A stretch of 50,280 nucleotides of DNA from Candidatus Falkowiibacteriota bacterium. GTDB taxonomy: Bacteria > Patescibacteriota > Patescibacteriia > Patescibacteriales > Patescibacteriaceae. The notes beneath the pieces were generated by a model. The model made no database searches, was not told the DNA's origin, and saw only the letters and a program-made list of their open reading frames with translations. Each line of letters opens with the position of its first letter. The first letter of the stretch is position 1. Shown in pieces: positions 16,036 through 24,056 of the stretch. A program made the translations under genes and the position numbers. The stretch lies in the NCBI GenBank assembly GCA_903897785.1, contig CAIUCZ010000049.1:1-50280 (forward strand), in the 5' to 3' direction.

Positions 16036-18672
16036 ATGTTTGATAAATTCACCCATAAAGCCCAAGAAGTCATTATCAATGCGCAGATAATCGCTCAAGA
16101 ATTCGGCCAACAATACATCAACGCCCTGCATTTATTAATCGCCTTGCTGGAGCAAAACGATTCATTATTGGAAGACATCCTACAGCAACTCAAAGTCAAC
16201 GACGAAGAATTACGCTTGGCCGCAGAAAATTGGATTGAACGTTTGCCCAAATCGGCCGTCAAAACGCCGGTCGGCATGGTCCAGGGCACGGCCGAAATGG
16301 CCATGATCATGGAACGAGCCGGCCAGATTGCCGGCAGCCTCAAAGACGAGTCGGTCGATGTCGAACATTTGCTTTTGGCGATTGCCGGCATCGAATCGCC
16401 GGCCCAAGCCATTCTGGCGCAAAAAGGTTTGGATGAAAATAAATTTAAACGCATTTTGAAAAAATGGCGCGCCAACCAGCCGACGGAAAATTCGGAAACC
16501 GAAAATCGACCCAGAACCACTCTGGAAAAATATACCGTCAACCTGACCGAAGCGGCCAAAGCCGGAAAACTGGATCCGGTCATCGGCCGGGCCGATGAAA
16601 TCAAACGTTTGATGCAAGTCTTGTCGCGCCGCACCAAAAATAATCCGGTCTTGGTCGGGGAAGCCGGCACAGGCAAAACCGCCATTGTCGAGGGTTTGGC
16701 CCAGCGCCTGGCCTTGGGTGATGCTCCGGAGAGTTTGCAAGGCAAGGACTTACTGTCGTTGGATTTGGGCGCCTTGATTGCCGGCGCAAAATTCCGCGGC
16801 GAGTTTGAAGATCGCTTAAAAACCGTTTTAAAAGAAATTAAAAGCAATGCCAACCAGCCGATTTTGTTTATCGACGAATTGCATACGATTGTCGGCGCCG
16901 GCGCGTCCGAAGGTTCGATGGACGCGTCTAATTTATTAAAACCGGCTTTAGCTCGCGGCGAGTTGCGGGCCATCGGCGCAACAACGACCAAAGAATATCA
17001 TCACTACATCGAACGCGACGCCGCCCTGGAGCGCCGCTTTCAACCGGTCTTGGTCAGCGAACCGAGCGTTGAAGAAACGATGGCCATTTTGCGCGGCATC
17101 AAAGAAAAATATGAAATCCATCATGGCGTGCGCATTTCCGACAAAGCGATTGCCGCGGCCGTCACCCTATCCGTGCGCTATATCAATGATCGCTTCTTGC
17201 CGGATAAAGCCATTGACCTGATGGACGAAGCAACTTCAGCCCTAAAAATGGCGATTGATTCTTCGCCTGACGAACTGGACAATCTCAAAAAAGAAATCAA
17301 TCAACTGTCGATTCAAAAAGCCAATTTAATCGCCGGCCAGCCGCACACCGCCGCCGCGCAAGTCAAAATTTTAAACCAACAAATCGCCGACAGCAAAACC
17401 AAAGCCGAAAACTTGGAAAATCGCTGGCGCCATGAGCAAGCGATTATCCGCGAAATTAAAAAAACCAAATTGGAAATTGAAAACTTGCGTCAACAGGCCG
17501 ATACGATTGAACGGTCGGGAGAAGACCTGGCTAAGGTGGCCGAGATTCGCTACGCTAAAGTACCGGAACTGGACAAACAAATCAAAGCCCAAGAAAAATT
17601 ATTAACCGATTTGCAAGCCGCCGGCCAAAGAATTTTAAAAGAAGAAGTTGATGCCGAGGATATCGCTCGCGTGGTGGCCAAATGGACCGGCGTACCGGTG
17701 AGCAAAATGCTCGACAGCGAAATTAAAAAATTGGTGGACATGGAAAAGTTCTTGCAAGCTCGGGTTGTCGGCCAAACCGACGCTATCAATGCCGTCGCTC
17801 AAGCGATTCGCCGCGCTCGCGCCGGTATCAGCGAAGAAAAACGGCCGATCGGTTCGTTTATTTTCATCGGTCCGACGGGCGTCGGCAAAACCGAACTGGC
17901 CAAGGCCCTCGCCGGCTTTATGTTTAACGACGAAGCTGCTTTGATCCGCCTGGACATGAGCGAATACATGGAAAAACACAGCATCTCAAAGATGATCGGC
18001 TCCCCGCCCGGCTATGTCGGCCATGACGAAGGCGGCCAGTTGACCGACTTGGTGCGACAAAAACCGTATAGCGTAATTTTGTTTGATGAAATCGAAAAAG
18101 CCCATCCGGAAGTCTTTAATATGCTATTGCAAATTTTGGACGACGGCCGCTTGACCGATGCCAAAGGCCGGCACGCCAATTTCAAGAACACCGTCATTAT
18201 TATGACCTCCAACCTGGGCAATGAAATCATTAAAAATTTCTCTATCGGCTTTAACGAAACCACCGCCACCGCCGCCCAAGAAACAAACAAACGCGACCAA
18301 ATAAAAGAGAAAATCGATCGCGTTTTGAAACAAAATTTCAAACCGGAATTTTTAAACCGCATTGATGAGACCATTGTCTTCAATAGCTTGAACAAAGAAG
18401 ACTTGAATCAAATCGTGGATTTAGAATTGACCAAAGTGGAACATCGCTTGGCCAATCAAGACATTAAATTGCGCGTCGCCAAAAACGTCCGCCAGTTGTT
18501 GGCCGACAAAAGTTTTGATCGCCAATTCGGCGCTCGGCCGCTTAAACGGATTATTCAAAATTTGATTTTGAACGAGCTGGCCACGGAAATCATCAGCGGC
18601 CAAATCAAGCAAGGCGATCAAGTGCTGATTAATCTGGGAATGAAGGACGAAATATTGTTGAAGGTGAAGTAG
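16036..18672 (+). CDS. Clp-family AAA+ unfoldase, ClpB/ClpC-like
   Basis: The 878-residue Hsp100 ATPase has a Clp N-domain (1-145), AAA1 with Walker A GEAGTGKT (208-215) and Walker B ILFIDE (276-281), a middle domain of about 125 residues rich in heptads (about 405-530), and AAA2 with GPTGVGKT (about 612-619) and LFDEIEKAHPEVFN. The long middle domain is typical of the ClpB disaggregase. However, AAA2 carries SIGF (736-739) after MTSNLGNEIIKNF, at the place of the ClpP-docking VGF/IGF loop of ClpC/ClpA, which ClpB lacks. It may therefore disaggregate proteins and feed a ClpP protease. It is controlled by a CIRCE operator and lacks a Shine-Dalgarno site. Confidence 0.9.
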   Translation: MFDKFTHKAQEVIINAQIIAQEFGQQYINALHLLIALLEQNDSLLEDILQQLKVNDEELRLAAENWIERLPKSAVKTPVGMVQGTAEMAMIMERAGQIAGSLKDESVDVEHLLLAIAGIESPAQAILAQKGLDENKFKRILKKWRANQPTENSETENRPRTTLEKYTVNLTEAAKAGKLDPVIGRADEIKRLMQVLSRRTKNNPVLVGEAGTGKTAIVEGLAQRLALGDAPESLQGKDLLSLDLGALIAGAKFRGEFEDRLKTVLKEIKSNANQPILFIDELHTIVGAGASEGSMDASNLLKPALARGELRAIGATTTKEYHHYIERDAALERRFQPVLVSEPSVEETMAILRGIKEKYEIHHGVRISDKAIAAAVTLSVRYINDRFLPDKAIDLMDEATSALKMAIDSSPDELDNLKKEINQLSIQKANLIAGQPHTAAAQVKILNQQIADSKTKAENLENRWRHEQAIIREIKKTKLEIENLRQQADTIERSGEDLAKVAEIRYAKVPELDKQIKAQEKLLTDLQAAGQRILKEEVDAEDIARVVAKWTGVPVSKMLDSEIKKLVDMEKFLQARVVGQTDAINAVAQAIRRARAGISEEKRPIGSFIFIGPTGVGKTELAKALAGFMFNDEAALIRLDMSEYMEKHSISKMIGSPPGYVGHDEGGQLTDLVRQKPYSVILFDEIEKAHPEVFNMLLQILDDGRLTDAKGRHANFKNTVIIMTSNLGNEIIKNFSIGFNETTATAAQETNKRDQIKEKIDRVLKQNFKPEFLNRIDETIVFNSLNKEDLNQIVDLELTKVEHRLANQDIKLRVAKNVRQLLADKSFDRQFGARPLKRIIQNLILNELATEIISGQIKQGDQVLINLGMKDEILLKVK

Positions 18673-18768
18673 AGACGCATTGTATGCGTCTCTTTAGGGG
18701 GGGGTGCCACAGCCCCGCCACCGATGTCCTGCTGCTCTTTGCGCGCTTGCGGCGGGGACTATGGCACC
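18672..18768. repeat. Two palindromes after the Clp gene
   Basis: GAGACGCA-TTGTA-TGCGTCTC (18672-18692) begins two bases after the stop codon starts. A larger stem, GGGTGCCACAGCCCCGCC/GGCGGGGACTATGGCACCC, spans 18702-18768. Both belong to families found elsewhere in the window. Confidence 0.8.
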
Positions 18769-18790
18769 CCTGAATATTTTTGAAAAAAAT

Positions 18791-18822
18791 AAAAAAGAAC
18801 AGGCATCTAGTCTGTTCTTTTG
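18791..18822. terminator. Bidirectional terminator between the Clp gene and the 3D-domain gene
   Basis: AAAGAACAG and CTGTTCTTT pair across a nine-base loop, with an A-run on the left and TTTTGC on the right. The minus-strand side (followed by TTTATTTTTTTC) is the stronger. Confidence 0.8.
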
Positions 18823-18843
18823 CTTTATTCGTTAAGTTAAAAT

Positions 18844-19290
18844 TTAATCGCGCATAATCTCAATCACGACCGCCGTATCACGCCGACCAAACTCCAAGCA
18901 TTGTTCTTGGGACTTGGTGGTGAACAAATCAACGGTCAAACCGTATTTTTTTTGCATAACCGGATCGGTTCGATCGCAAACAATATAAATCTGTTTGCCG
19001 ATTTTTACCTTTGACCCGAAAGGAATCCGGTAATCAGATACGGCGCAAGCGCCGACATAGGGCATTTCGCCGTTGGCCATCGGATTGCCGGTGGCGCGAT
19101 ATTTAGTCAAAGAGACAACAGTTTCAACGACTGCGCTCTTTTTAGTTTCCACCGTGTCCGGCTTTGGCATGGCCAAGACCGGCATAAGCGAAACTTGGCT
19201 AGCCGAGTTCCGGCCATACAGCAACAGCAACAGAACCATAACTAAGCCGCAATAGCTTATCTTTAGCAAAAAATGCGCTAATTTAACCAA
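18844..19290 (-). CDS. Secreted 3D (double-psi beta-barrel) domain protein
   Basis: 148 residues. An N-terminal membrane anchor or signal (LLKISYCGLVMVLLLLLYG) is followed by a 3D domain, as in MltA and Rpf-associated wall hydrolases: SLTKYRATGNPMANGE, GACAVSDYRIPFGSKVKIG, IYIVCDRTD, LTVDLF. The conserved aspartates of such domains act in peptidoglycan cleavage. The start is TTG with GAGGT eight bases upstream, so this gene has a real Shine-Dalgarno site. A TTGACA/TAATCT promoter lies back-to-back with the promoter of the next gene. Confidence 0.8.
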   Translation of the reverse strand: MVKLAHFLLKISYCGLVMVLLLLLYGRNSASQVSLMPVLAMPKPDTVETKKSAVVETVVSLTKYRATGNPMANGEMPYVGACAVSDYRIPFGSKVKIGKQIYIVCDRTDPVMQKKYGLTVDLFTTKSQEQCLEFGRRDTAVVIEIMRD

Positions 19291-19332
19291 AATATAACCT
19301 CATAAAATTTAAAGAACAATCTAACGGCTTTG

Positions 19333-19361
19333 AGATTATCACGTTTCAATATTTTTGTCAA
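19333..19361 (-). promoter_or_regulatory. Promoter of the 3D-domain gene
   Basis: On the minus strand TTGACA (19356-19361) lies 17 bp before TAATCT (19333-19338). It abuts the divergent promoter at 19362. Confidence 0.65.
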
Positions 19362-19390
19362 TTGTAAGGCACCTCCATCTGGGCTATAAT
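19362..19390 (+). promoter_or_regulatory. Promoter of the lysozyme-like gene
   Basis: TTGTAA (19362-19367) lies 17 bp before a perfect TATAAT (19385-19390). The ATG is 18 bp beyond the -10. Confidence 0.7.
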
Positions 19391-19408
19391 AAACTTATAA
19401 TTAATTTT

Positions 19409-20791
19409 ATGTTAAAAAAGCTAACCATAGCCTTAATTTTTATTTTTGTCGTCTTAGCCGGCCGGCAGGCCTTGGCTGTTGATAATTTTAATCCCGGCTA
19501 TATCATCAGCGACCAGGAAATCTTAAACACCGGTTCGATGAATGCCGCGCAAATTCAAAAGTTTTTAGAAAAACACAACAGCTTTTTGGCCGGCTACTTA
19601 TGCACCGACAATGACGGCAATGAAGTCAGTTCCAGCTATGCCATTTATGACCGGGCCGTCACCAACGGCGTCAGCCCGAAATTCTTGCTCACTTTGATTC
19701 AAAAAGAACAAAGTTTGGTTGAAGATCCGGCGCCGACCGACGGCCAGCTGGATTGGGCGGCCGGTTATGGCTGTCCGGACGGCGGCGGCTGCAACGCTCA
19801 TTGGCAAGGTTTTTGGAAACAAATTAACAGCGCCGGCATGCAGTTTCGCGACTATATGGACAATCCCCAGCTTTACACTTACAAGGCCGGCGGCACCTAT
19901 GTTTTTGCCAACACTAATGCGCCGAGCCTTGCCGTGACCATTCAAAATCAAGCTACCGCCGGCTTATACAATTACACACCGCATGTTTACAATGGCAATT
20001 TTAATTTTTGGAATATCTGGAATCGGTATTTTGCGCGCGTTTATCCCAATGGCAGTTTGCTAACCGTTTCCAGCTCCAGCCCGATTTGGCTGATTGACAA
20101 CGGCGTCAAGCGGATGTTCTTGTCCGAAGTGGCCTTTGATTCGCGTTTTGATAAAAATAAAATTATCATCGTCAACCAAAGCGATTTGGATTTACTGCCG
20201 ACCGGCACGCCGCTCAAGTTTGAACAATATTCCATCGTGCAGGTGGACAGCACCTCCAGCGGCCCGATTTTATACTTGCTGGTGGACAACACCAAGCGAG
20301 AAATCGCCGATCAAAAAACCTTTCGCCATCTCGGCTATGATCCGTCGGAAATCATTACGGCCAGCTCCACCGATTTGGAGCCGTACCAAGACGGTGAACC
20401 GATTGTCAGCACCTCGACTTATCCGACCGGCGCTCTGTTGCAAGACCGCGCCAATAAAAGTATTTTTTGGGTAATCAATAACACCAAAGCGCCGTTGATT
20501 GACAAGGTATATTTGACCGCCAAATTCAAAGGCCTGGCTGTTACCAAGGTCGCCGCCACTGTGCTGAAAAAATATTCGACCGTAGCGCCGGTCATGCTGG
20601 ACGACGGCAACTTGCTTAAAGGCGACAAAGCCAGCCGCGATAACAATATTTATTTGATTGCCGACGGTCAGAAGCGCCGCATCGTCTCGCTGGATGTGTT
20701 TAATTATTTTGGCTATAAGATGAAAAATGTTATCACCGTGCCGAAGAAGGTGTTGCAATTGTATGTGAATGGACCGGATCTAAGTGAGTAA
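19409..20791 (+). CDS. Secreted lysozyme-like protein with four C-terminal repeats
   Basis: 460 residues from the ATG at 19409. The frame is open further upstream, but that part overlaps the promoter. A signal peptide (MLKKLTIALIFIFVVLAGRQALA) leads to a lysozyme-like domain: IISDQEILNTGSMNAAQIQKFL, then VSPKFLLTLIQKEQSLV, whose Glu is the candidate catalytic acid, and WAAGYGCPDGGGCN. Four repeats of about 60 residues follow, each with an I-W/Y-L-I-N-G-K-R core (SSPIWLIDNGVKRMF, ILYLLVDNTKREIAD, SIFWVINNTKAPLID, NIYLIADGQKRRIVS). They are probably wall- or partner-binding. It likely remodels the cell wall at the surface. No Shine-Dalgarno site. Confidence 0.8.
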   Translation: MLKKLTIALIFIFVVLAGRQALAVDNFNPGYIISDQEILNTGSMNAAQIQKFLEKHNSFLAGYLCTDNDGNEVSSSYAIYDRAVTNGVSPKFLLTLIQKEQSLVEDPAPTDGQLDWAAGYGCPDGGGCNAHWQGFWKQINSAGMQFRDYMDNPQLYTYKAGGTYVFANTNAPSLAVTIQNQATAGLYNYTPHVYNGNFNFWNIWNRYFARVYPNGSLLTVSSSSPIWLIDNGVKRMFLSEVAFDSRFDKNKIIIVNQSDLDLLPTGTPLKFEQYSIVQVDSTSSGPILYLLVDNTKREIADQKTFRHLGYDPSEIITASSTDLEPYQDGEPIVSTSTYPTGALLQDRANKSIFWVINNTKAPLIDKVYLTAKFKGLAVTKVAATVLKKYSTVAPVMLDDGNLLKGDKASRDNNIYLIADGQKRRIVSLDVFNYFGYKMKNVITVPKKVLQLYVNGPDLSE

Positions 20792-20794
20792 AAA

Positions 20795-20880
20795 GTTCAT
20801 AAAGTCCATAAAGTTAAAAGTGTGAGGCTTTATGGACTTTATAACTTTATGGACTTTCAACTTTATAAACTTTTAATTCT
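20795..20880. repeat. F1 heptamer hairpin array
   Basis: AGTTCATAAAGTCCATAAAGTT is answered by CTTTATGGACTTTATAACTTTATGGACTTT, running to the start codon of the next gene. Confidence 0.85.
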
Positions 20881-21675
20881 ATGAGTCTAGTATTTTCCGC
20901 AATAGTTCCTCACCCACCAGTTATACTCCCAACTATTGGTCATGGCCACGAAAAAAAACTGACCGCCACCGCGACTGCTTATCATCAGCTGGCAAGCGAA
21001 TTAAAAGCCGCCAATCCGGAGACGATTATTATTATTTCCCCGCACGGCGCCAATCCGCCGGCCGGTTTGGCGATTAATTTGAGCCCGGAATTTCAAGGCG
21101 AGCTGGCGGAGTTCGGCGACTTGGCCACCGTCAAAAACTATCAAGGCGATATTTTTTTGGCGCAAGAGCTAAAAGATTTATGGCCGGACAACCCGGGCGT
21201 CAAGCTGATTACACAAAAACAATTGGATTATGGTTCTTTTTTGCCGCTGGCAATTTTAGCCGAAACGATGTTCGATTATAAAATTTTGCCGCTTTATTTT
21301 TCCCCGACCGATCTGTCGTATAATTTTTCCTTGGGCAAAACGCTCGGCACTTTTATAAAAAATCATAATAAAAAAATCGCCGTCATCGCATCGGCGGATT
21401 TATCGCATCGTTTGAGCCGCCAAGCGCCGGCCGGCTATAGCCTGAAAGCCAAAAAAATCGAACAAAAAATTATTGATCTGCTGATTCACGATAAGGTTGA
21501 AGAATTTTTGACCATTGATCAGGCGGCTCTGGCGCAAGCGGCCGAATGCGGTTCGCGCAGCATTGCCATGTTGTTGGGAATCCTGGACCAAACTGAACGC
21601 CGGCCAAAACAATTGAGTTATGAAGCGCCGTTTGGCGTAGGATATTTAACTATGAGCTACGAGCTAAAAACATAG
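20881..21675 (+). CDS. MEMO/LigB-like extradiol dioxygenase superfamily protein
   Basis: The 264-residue product matches the class III extradiol dioxygenase (LigB) fold, of which Memo/AmmeMemoRadiSam protein B is a branch. Visible are the N-terminal SAIVPHPPVILP histidine, TIIIISPHGANPP, and IAVIASADLSHRL with its histidine. These positions hold the iron ligands in the family. The usual AMMECR1 and radical-SAM partners are not in the window, so its substrate is unknown. No Shine-Dalgarno site; an F1 array runs to the ATG. Confidence 0.85.
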   Translation: MSLVFSAIVPHPPVILPTIGHGHEKKLTATATAYHQLASELKAANPETIIIISPHGANPPAGLAINLSPEFQGELAEFGDLATVKNYQGDIFLAQELKDLWPDNPGVKLITQKQLDYGSFLPLAILAETMFDYKILPLYFSPTDLSYNFSLGKTLGTFIKNHNKKIAVIASADLSHRLSRQAPAGYSLKAKKIEQKIIDLLIHDKVEEFLTIDQAALAQAAECGSRSIAMLLGILDQTERRPKQLSYEAPFGVGYLTMSYELKT

Positions 21676-21679
21676 CTTA

Positions 21680-21830
21680 TTAAATCCAAAGTTCAAATTT
21701 CAAAATCCAAACAAAGCACCAAATCCAAAATCTAAAAATAAAATTTGAGCTTTATATTTTGGATTTTGTTTGAGCTTTGAAATTTGGATTTTGGATTTTT
21801 CCAGATTCCAGATTCCAGATTTCAGATTCC
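21680..21830. repeat. F4 array plus F3 arm, partly inside a CDS
   Basis: AAATCCAAAGTTCAAATTTC units are followed by TTTGAGCTTTGAAATTTGG and CCAGATTCCAGATTCCAG. The right part encodes the C-terminus of the 125-residue protein at 21752-22129. Confidence 0.8.
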
Positions 21831-22129
21831 ACCTTTGGCTTTCCCAAATTATCCACAATCTTAAAAAAATATTGCCACTTGCTCCCCGTCTTACACAGCT
21901 CTCTTGTATCCGCCAGACATCGCTCCACCACTTCTTTGGGTAAATTTTTACAAATTTTAAAAATCGCACTGCGCTTAAACGGCGGCGCGTTTAGCTCTTT
22001 AATCGCCCGCAAAGCCAAATCCTGCCAGGGGTAAGCCGGCGGTTTTTGTTGATTTTGGCGCGCTTGCAACAGCGAGCCAAAAGCGGAAAATTCGGTGTTC
22101 TGGGTACGTTTAGTCGGTTCCATATTCAT
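21752..22129 (-). CDS. Hypothetical protein with repeat-encoded C-terminus
   Basis: 125 residues from the ATG at 22129; an ATG two codons later is equally possible. The frame is open further upstream, but that part overlaps a terminator and a 35-codon gene. The core (PAYPWQDLALRAIKELNAPPFKRSAIFKICKNLPKEVVERCLADTRELCKTGSKWQYFFKIV) is a compact helical domain of unknown function with the look of a small winged-helix protein. The last 26 or so residues (VESEIWNLESGKIQNPNFKAQ...) are translated from spacer repeats, so an original stop has apparently been lost to repeat invasion. Confidence 0.6.
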   Translation of the reverse strand: MNMEPTKRTQNTEFSAFGSLLQARQNQQKPPAYPWQDLALRAIKELNAPPFKRSAIFKICKNLPKEVVERCLADTRELCKTGSKWQYFFKIVDNLGKPKVESEIWNLESGKIQNPNFKAQTKSKI

Positions 22130-22140
22130 GGGTTTACTAT

Positions 22141-22168
22141 AATAAAAAAGGAGTCGCAACGCAACTCC
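22141..22168 (-). terminator. Terminator after the 35-codon gene
   Basis: GGAGT-TGCGTTGCG-ACTCC followed by TTTTTTATT on the minus strand, 23 bp after the small gene and just before the next minus-strand start. Confidence 0.65.
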
Positions 22169-22190
22169 CAAAAGCTCAATCAGGTTCTTT

Positions 22191-22298
22191 TTAGCGATCT
22201 TTTTTATCGCGCACGCCAACACAATAACCGGCAAAAAAACCTAAAGCTCCGACCGCCGCAATTATCGCCAAAACAACCCAAGGGTTCATCAAGACCAT
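22191..22298 (-). CDS. Small single-pass membrane protein, 35 aa
   Basis: The predicted product is MVLMNPWVVLAIIAAVGALG followed by FFAGYCVGVRDKKDR: one membrane helix with a short basic cytoplasmic tail. I accept it because of its signals. A strong GAGGAGG Shine-Dalgarno site lies six bases before the ATG, a TTGACA-N17-TAATAC promoter lies upstream, and a terminator follows. Proteins of this size often bind larger membrane complexes. No family is recognised. Confidence 0.75.
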   Translation of the reverse strand: MVLMNPWVVLAIIAAVGALGFFAGYCVGVRDKKDR

Positions 22299-22347
22299 CA
22301 GCGCCTCCTCTCGATTTGATTTTTTTCTTAAAGTGTACTAATATAGA

Positions 22348-22376
22348 GTATTAGCATTTAATTTTCATTATGTCAA
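22348..22376 (-). promoter_or_regulatory. Promoter of the 35-aa gene, overlapping the def start
   Basis: On the minus strand TTGACA (22371-22376) lies 17 bp before TAATAC (22348-22353), with ATGC before the -10. The -35 box lies over the first codons of def on the other strand. Confidence 0.65.
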
Positions 22377-22852
22377 CAGCTAATATCTTAGATATCGTCA
22401 TTCATCCCAACGACATTTTGCGCCAAATCTGCGCAAAAATTGCTCCGAATGAAATCGAAAAAGAAAAAATCCAACAGCTGTCCCGCGACATGGCCAAAAC
22501 CATGGTCATCAAGGACGGCTTGGGCTTGGCCGCCCCGCAAGTCGGCCAAATCGTGCGCTTGATCGTCGTCAGCACGGTTGACGGCCCTATGCCCATGCTC
22601 AACCCTGTCATCACTCAAACATCCTTAATTAAAGAATGGGGCGAAGAAGGCTGTTTATCTTTGCCGCAATTATTCGGCCGAGTTAAACGATCCAAATCAA
22701 TCAAAATCGAATTCTTATCGATCAATGGCGAGCGCCGGCGCATCGCGGCCGACGGTTTGCTGGCGCGAGTAATCCAGCACGAAGTGGACCATTTGAACGG
22801 CATTTTGTTTATCGATAAGGCTAAGAATGTCAGGGAGATAGCAGAGGAATAA
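22370..22852 (+). CDS. def: Peptide deformylase
   Basis: Def removes the formyl group from the N-terminal Met of new proteins, using a divalent metal. The 160-residue product has all three motifs: GLGLAAPQVG (50-59), EEGCLSLP (92-99, metal ligand Cys95) and QHEVDHLNG (136-144, ligands His137 and His141, catalytic Glu138). It is followed 101 bp later by fmt, the gene for the formyl-adding step, in the usual def-fmt order. A paired REP-like element sits between the two. No Shine-Dalgarno site. Confidence 0.97.
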   Translation: MSTANILDIVIHPNDILRQICAKIAPNEIEKEKIQQLSRDMAKTMVIKDGLGLAAPQVGQIVRLIVVSTVDGPMPMLNPVITQTSLIKEWGEEGCLSLPQLFGRVKRSKSIKIEFLSINGERRRIAADGLLARVIQHEVDHLNGILFIDKAKNVREIAEE

Positions 22853-22871
22853 ATTTAAAATAAAATAGCAC

Positions 22872-22939
22872 TGTCATCCCCGCGCAGGCGGGGATCTCAT
22901 TATGTTTACGACGAGATTCCCGCATACGCGGGAATGACA
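22872..22939. repeat. Paired REP-like element GTCATCCCCGC...GCGGGAATGAC
   Basis: TGTCATCCCCGCGCAGGCGGGGAT and GATTCCCGCATACGCGGGAATGACA form two inverted hairpin arms. The whole is also a large imperfect inverted repeat, lying between def and fmt. Confidence 0.85.
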
Positions 22940-22953
22940 AGTCTAAAAAAGTC

Positions 22954-23889
22954 ATGCAGAAATTAAAGACAATCTTTATCGGCACTCCCGACTTCGCCGT
23001 CCCTTCGCTCAAGGCAATCCTCGCCGATGATTATTTTAATCTTGCTACTGTCGTCACCCAGCCCGACATGCCGGTCGGTCGACGTATGCTGTTAACCGCC
23101 CCGCCAGTCAAAGTAATCGCCCAAGCGCATCATCTGCCAATCTTACAGCCGCAAAAAATCGAACAAATTTTCGATCAACTGCGCGACCTGCAGCCGGACA
23201 TCATTATTGTCGCCGCTTATGCCAAACTGATTCCGGAAAATATTTTCACTTTGCCAAAGTACGGTTGCATTAATTTGCATGGTTCGTTCTTGCCCAAGTA
23301 TCGCGGCGCGGCCGTGATCCAGCAAGCGATTTTAAATAACGATCGCGAAGCCGGCGTCGCTGTCATGTTGATGGACGAACATTTGGACACCGGCCCGATT
23401 TTGGCGCAAGCTGGTTTATTAATCAATGCCGACGACACGGCCGCCACGCTCTATGATCGCTTGGCTGAATTGGGCGCAAAGATTTTAACCGCAACAATTA
23501 AAAAATATATTAGCGGCGAAATCAAACCGCAAGCGCAAATCGACGCCGATTCGGTTTATTGCCACCGCCTGACCAAGCAAGACGGTTTGATTGATTGGCA
23601 GCAGCCGGCCGCGCAAGTGGAACGATTTGTCCGCGCCATGATCCCCTGGCCGACCGCCTGGACATGGCTCAATGGCAAGCAATTGAAAATTCTGGAAGTG
23701 CAGGCCGAACCGATTGGCTTGAACGCCCAAAAAAGCGGCAAAACTTTTATCTATAACCGCGGTTTGGCCATCCAGTGCGGCACTGATGCTTTAATTGTTA
23801 AACGATTGCAACTGGAAGGCAAAAATCAAATGACCAGCGAAGAATTTTTGCGCGGCCAAAGCGCACTGGTCGGTTCAATTTTGGGTTGA
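22954..23889 (+). CDS. fmt: Methionyl-tRNA formyltransferase
   Basis: Fmt formylates initiator Met-tRNA with 10-formyl-THF. The 311-residue product has the catalytic formyltransferase core IFIGTPDFAVPSL, NLHGSFLPKYRGAA (Asn107, His109) and MDEHLDTGPIL (Asp145), and a C-terminal OB-like domain ending in QLEGKNQMTSEEFLRGQ. The length and order (def-fmt) are normal. It ends with TGA, supporting the standard code. Confidence 0.97.
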   Translation: MQKLKTIFIGTPDFAVPSLKAILADDYFNLATVVTQPDMPVGRRMLLTAPPVKVIAQAHHLPILQPQKIEQIFDQLRDLQPDIIIVAAYAKLIPENIFTLPKYGCINLHGSFLPKYRGAAVIQQAILNNDREAGVAVMLMDEHLDTGPILAQAGLLINADDTAATLYDRLAELGAKILTATIKKYISGEIKPQAQIDADSVYCHRLTKQDGLIDWQQPAAQVERFVRAMIPWPTAWTWLNGKQLKILEVQAEPIGLNAQKSGKTFIYNRGLAIQCGTDALIVKRLQLEGKNQMTSEEFLRGQSALVGSILG

Positions 23890-23892
23890 TTG

Positions 23893-23960
23893 ACTTTATG
23901 AACTTTTAACTTCCTGCCCGAAGTGCTACGCTTAACGTTGCAGGCGGGTAAACTTTTAAC
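23893..23960. repeat. F1 units with a nested GC-rich palindrome
   Basis: TGAACTTTTAACTT is interrupted by CCTGCCCGAAGTGCTACGC...GTTGCAGGCGGG (23913-23948) and resumes as AACTTTTAACTT. Confidence 0.8.
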
Positions 23961-23966
23961 TTATGG

Positions 23967-23988
23967 GGCCTTTTCGTCTATCGGTTAG
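23967..23988 (+). pseudogene. Exact 22-nt copy of the tRNA-Glu 5' end
   Basis: GGCCTTTTCGTCTATCGGTTAG is identical to nucleotides 1-22 of the intact tRNA-Glu at 24057. It stops in the D-loop and continues into a double-hairpin element. Confidence 0.9.
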
Positions 23989-24056
23989 TCGCCTCTTCGG
24001 CGACCCGCCGATGAGGCGGGGACATTTCATTTATAGGCAAAAACAAAAAACAATTT
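23989..24056 (+). mobile_element. Double-hairpin (REP-like) element abutting tRNA-Glu
   Basis: The 68-nt segment begins TCGCCTCTTCGGCGAC (hairpin 1) and CCGCCGATGAGGCGG (hairpin 2, an inverted version of hairpin 1). An AT-rich tail then leads to the intact tRNA. It is flanked by the 22-nt direct repeat. A 70-nt relative lies in the same position upstream of tRNA-Lys. Confidence 0.6.

Noticed and set aside
229-23889. UGA recoding as in Gracilibacteria.
   Set aside because: TGA ends fmt and other genes at the expected protein ends and is not seen inside conserved domains.
23989-24056. A split or permuted tRNA made from the 5' fragment plus hairpins.
   Set aside because: No matching 3' half follows the fragment and the intact tRNA gene is present, so duplication with an element is simpler.
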